Shown: in pieces, positions 62,729 to 64,000 of the stretch
How the letters are laid out: every line of letters starts with the position of its first letter
Position numbering within the stretch: position 1 is the first letter of the stretch
The notes under the pieces: generated by a model
What the model was told of the DNA's origin: nothing
The model's input: the letters and a program-made list of their open reading frames with translations, nothing else
Database searches by the model: none
NCBI RefSeq assembly: GCF_019042245.1
Contig: NZ_JAHQCX010000002.1
Coordinates: 59,782-123,781 of the forward strand
Direction: 5' to 3'
Source: Diplocloster modestus
GTDB lineage: Bacteria > Bacillota > Clostridia > Lachnospirales > Lachnospiraceae
DNA length: 64,000 nucleotides
Translations under genes and position numbers: made by a program

Positions 62729-63226
62729 TCAGCACAAGACTTCATCGTCCATTAAATTATCTCCATCCGCCGCACTGGTAGCCAAAAAATCACAACGCTC
62801 ATTTTCCGGATGTCCATCATGTCCCTTCACCCAGATATACCGTACCACATGCGGCTCCATCGCCTTCAGAAGCCTCTTCCACAGATCCACATTCTTCACC
62901 GGCTCATTACCGCTGCGCTTCCAGCCCTTCTTCAGCCAGCTGTCGATCCATCTCTGATTAAAAGCGTCCACCAAATACTTGGAATCCGAATAAAGATCCA
63001 CCGTACAGGATTTCGTCAGAGCCTCCAGCCCCACGATCGCCGCCATAAGCTCCATCCGGTTATTCGTAGTCTTCTTATACCCGCAGCTATACTCCCTCTT
63101 ATGCAGATTCCCCTGGGAATCCTGAAAATGTATCACCGTACCATACCCTCCCGGTCCATCCGGATTCCCCCTGGCCGATCCATCCGTATAAATATCCACA
63201 TGCATTCCTTCATTCACCTCTTCCAA
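62729..63226 (-). CDS. rnhA: Ribonuclease HI
   Basis: This enzyme of up to 165 residues removes RNA from RNA-DNA hybrids. The catalytic carboxylates are seen in [42 protein letters not shown] and [16 protein letters not shown]. Family length is about 155, so the true start may be MHVDIYTDG at residue 8. It is co-directional with queA. Confidence 0.94.
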   Translation of the reverse strand: MEEVNEGMHVDIYTDGSARGNPDGPGGYGTVIHFQDSQGNLHKREYSCGYKKTTNNRMELMAAIVGLEALTKSCTVDLYSDSKYLVDAFNQRWIDSWLKKGWKRSGNEPVKNVDLWKRLLKAMEPHVVRYIWVKGHDGHPENERCDFLATSAADGDNLMDDEVLC

Positions 63227-63398
63227 CGTCTTTCATGATTGTATCATTAAGCCTTCTACTTCTCAAGCCCTTTTCTTTTGATGTGGACTTGCTATTGAGC
63301 TAGGTCCGGAGAGGGAAGCGGCGGGGGGACGGCATTGGAAGCGGGCGCCTATAATATACACAGCCTCAAGCGCATGAATCTGGGACATCACCAAAGTA

Positions 63399-63683
63399 GG
63401 AGTGGACAGGAGCATGGGGGAACTTAAGGGAAGAAGGAACAAAAGGAACGGGTGCCGAATCGCTTGAGGCCATGCCTTAGAACGGGTTACGCAGAAGAGG
63501 ACGAAACCTCGCAGGACCCGGGGCACTGTTTGAGCCGCTTTCCGGCGAGTTTGCCCCGGGTCCTGCTAATGAGAGGTTTCGGCCTCTTCGGAGTTACCCG
63601 TTCTTAGGCAGGGCCGAAGCGATTCGGCACCCGTTCCTTTTGTTCCTTCTTCCCTTAAGTTCCCCCATGCTCCTGCCCACTCC
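63399..63683 (-). ncRNA. Giant structured hairpin, copy 2 (candidate 3'-UTR RNA)
   Basis: The 285-nt region has the same architecture as 17722-18002. Its basal stem is 67 bp with one exception, G.U on the minus strand but A.C on the plus strand. Then come the second stem with TTCTAAG/CTAAGAA features, loop AACTCC/TGCGTA, stem GAAGAGG-C-CGAAACCTC (one mismatch), bulge TCATTA, perfect stem GCAGGACCCGGGGCA and terminal AACTCGCC...GGCTCAAACAG. The outer arm sequence has nothing in common with copy 1. It starts 30 nt after the telA stop, in telA's direction. Confidence 0.8.
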
Positions 63684-63712
63684 GGACCTCCGGACCTCCG
63701 GACCTCCGGCCC
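63681..63712. repeat. Four tandem 8-bp units next to the telA stop
   Basis: TCCGGACC occurs three times followed by TCCGGCCC, filling the gap between the giant hairpin and the telA stop codon at 63713. Each unit contains the palindrome TCCGGA. Confidence 0.85.
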
Positions 63713-64000
63713 TCATGCCCGCATGCTAAGGAGTTTCTGCTTTAGCTCACCTTCCAGGCGGGCCAGCTCTTTTTCGGCCTCGCGGCGCTTCTGACGGCCT
63801 TCTTCCTGGATTCGCATGACTTCATCCAGGGTGGTGATCAGGCTTTCGTTGGTGTGCTGCAGGGTCTCGATATCTACGATACCGCGTTCGGACTCTTTGG
63901 CGATGTCTATGGTGGCGGTTTTTAAGGTGTCCGCGTTCTTTCTGAGAAGAGCATTGGTCATTTCGGTGACTTCACGCTGGGCTGCGGCAGCCTGTCTTGA
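63713..64000 (-). CDS. TelA-family toxic anion resistance protein (C-terminal part, runs off window)
   Basis: The frame is open to the window edge, with [20 protein letters not shown], then [20 protein letters not shown] and [20 protein letters not shown]. This is the helical C terminus of TelA/TerA-linked proteins, which give tellurite and other toxic anion tolerance and are often part of ter-like stress systems. About 95 residues are visible of a protein normally near 370-400. The last residues form a coiled coil ([18 protein letters not shown]). The giant hairpin begins 30 nt past the stop. Confidence 0.85.
   Translation of the reverse strand, partial: SRQAAAAQREVTEMTNALLRKNADTLKTATIDIAKESERGIVDIETLQHTNESLITTLDEVMRIQEEGRQKRREAEKELARLEGELKQKLLSMRA

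Overview
The window looks like chromosome from a low-to-moderate-GC anaerobic Gram-positive of the Lachnospiraceae type (Clostridia, Bacillota). The grounds are strong AGGAGG ribosome-binding sites, lipoprotein-anchored ABC binding proteins, PucR, GntR and DtxR regulators, DUF1836, DUF3343 and DUF1848 proteins, and a complete selenocysteine system. The species cannot be named from sequence alone.

Layout. 0-6.4 kb: a DUF1836 regulator bracketed by a roughly 93-bp dispersed repeat, a TrpR-like regulator, a tandem pair of PHP phosphoesterases, an orphan NMT1-type binding lipoprotein, then three damaged genes (nucleoside phosphorylase, tetR, DUF2809). 6.4-16 kb: a leftward operon with a GntR regulator, ADP-ribosylglycohydrolase, PfkB kinase, ribose-type ABC transporter and AllA-like protein, divergent from a PucR regulator. 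This reads as uptake and breakdown of an unidentified riboside. 16-18 kb: an Rpn-type nuclease, a further repeat copy and a 281-nt giant hairpin. 18-24.6 kb: a nucleoside ABC importer (BMP family) with a nucleoside hydrolase and a Crp/Fnr regulator. 24.6-29.5 kb: small and housekeeping-type genes (YjbQ, DUF1848, an SDR, a second PucR).

29.5-37.9 kb: selenium region with tRNA-Sec, DUF3343, YedF-like, YedE, LysR, selB, selA and selD. selD is itself a selenoprotein: an in-frame UGA at codon 18 makes a simple ORF call miss its first 29 codons. 38-56 kb: a metal or iron region with HMA protein, P-type ATPase, two DtxR regulators, ECF transporter parts, paired exporter-type ABC genes, AraC regulators, flavodoxins and a peroxiredoxin with its reductase. 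It carries eight copies of a GTTAG-N6-CTAAC (or ATTAG-N6-CTAAC) palindrome, probably DtxR-family operators. Many of its genes are broken by internal deletions, frameshifts or amber codons. 56-61.5 kb: a HipA-like kinase facing a helicase-nuclease, then a dehydrogenase remnant. 61.5-64 kb: queA, rnhA, a second giant hairpin and the 3' part of telA.

The most unusual signal is the pair of giant hairpins (17722-18002 and 63399-63683). The outer 65-bp arms have unrelated sequences in the two copies yet stay self-complementary, while internal loops and the terminal loop are conserved. Each starts about 30 nt after the stop codon of a leftward gene. In the basal stems every non-Watson-Crick pair is G.U on the minus strand but A.C on the plus strand. 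This fits a large structured 3'-UTR RNA. I do not recognise its family.
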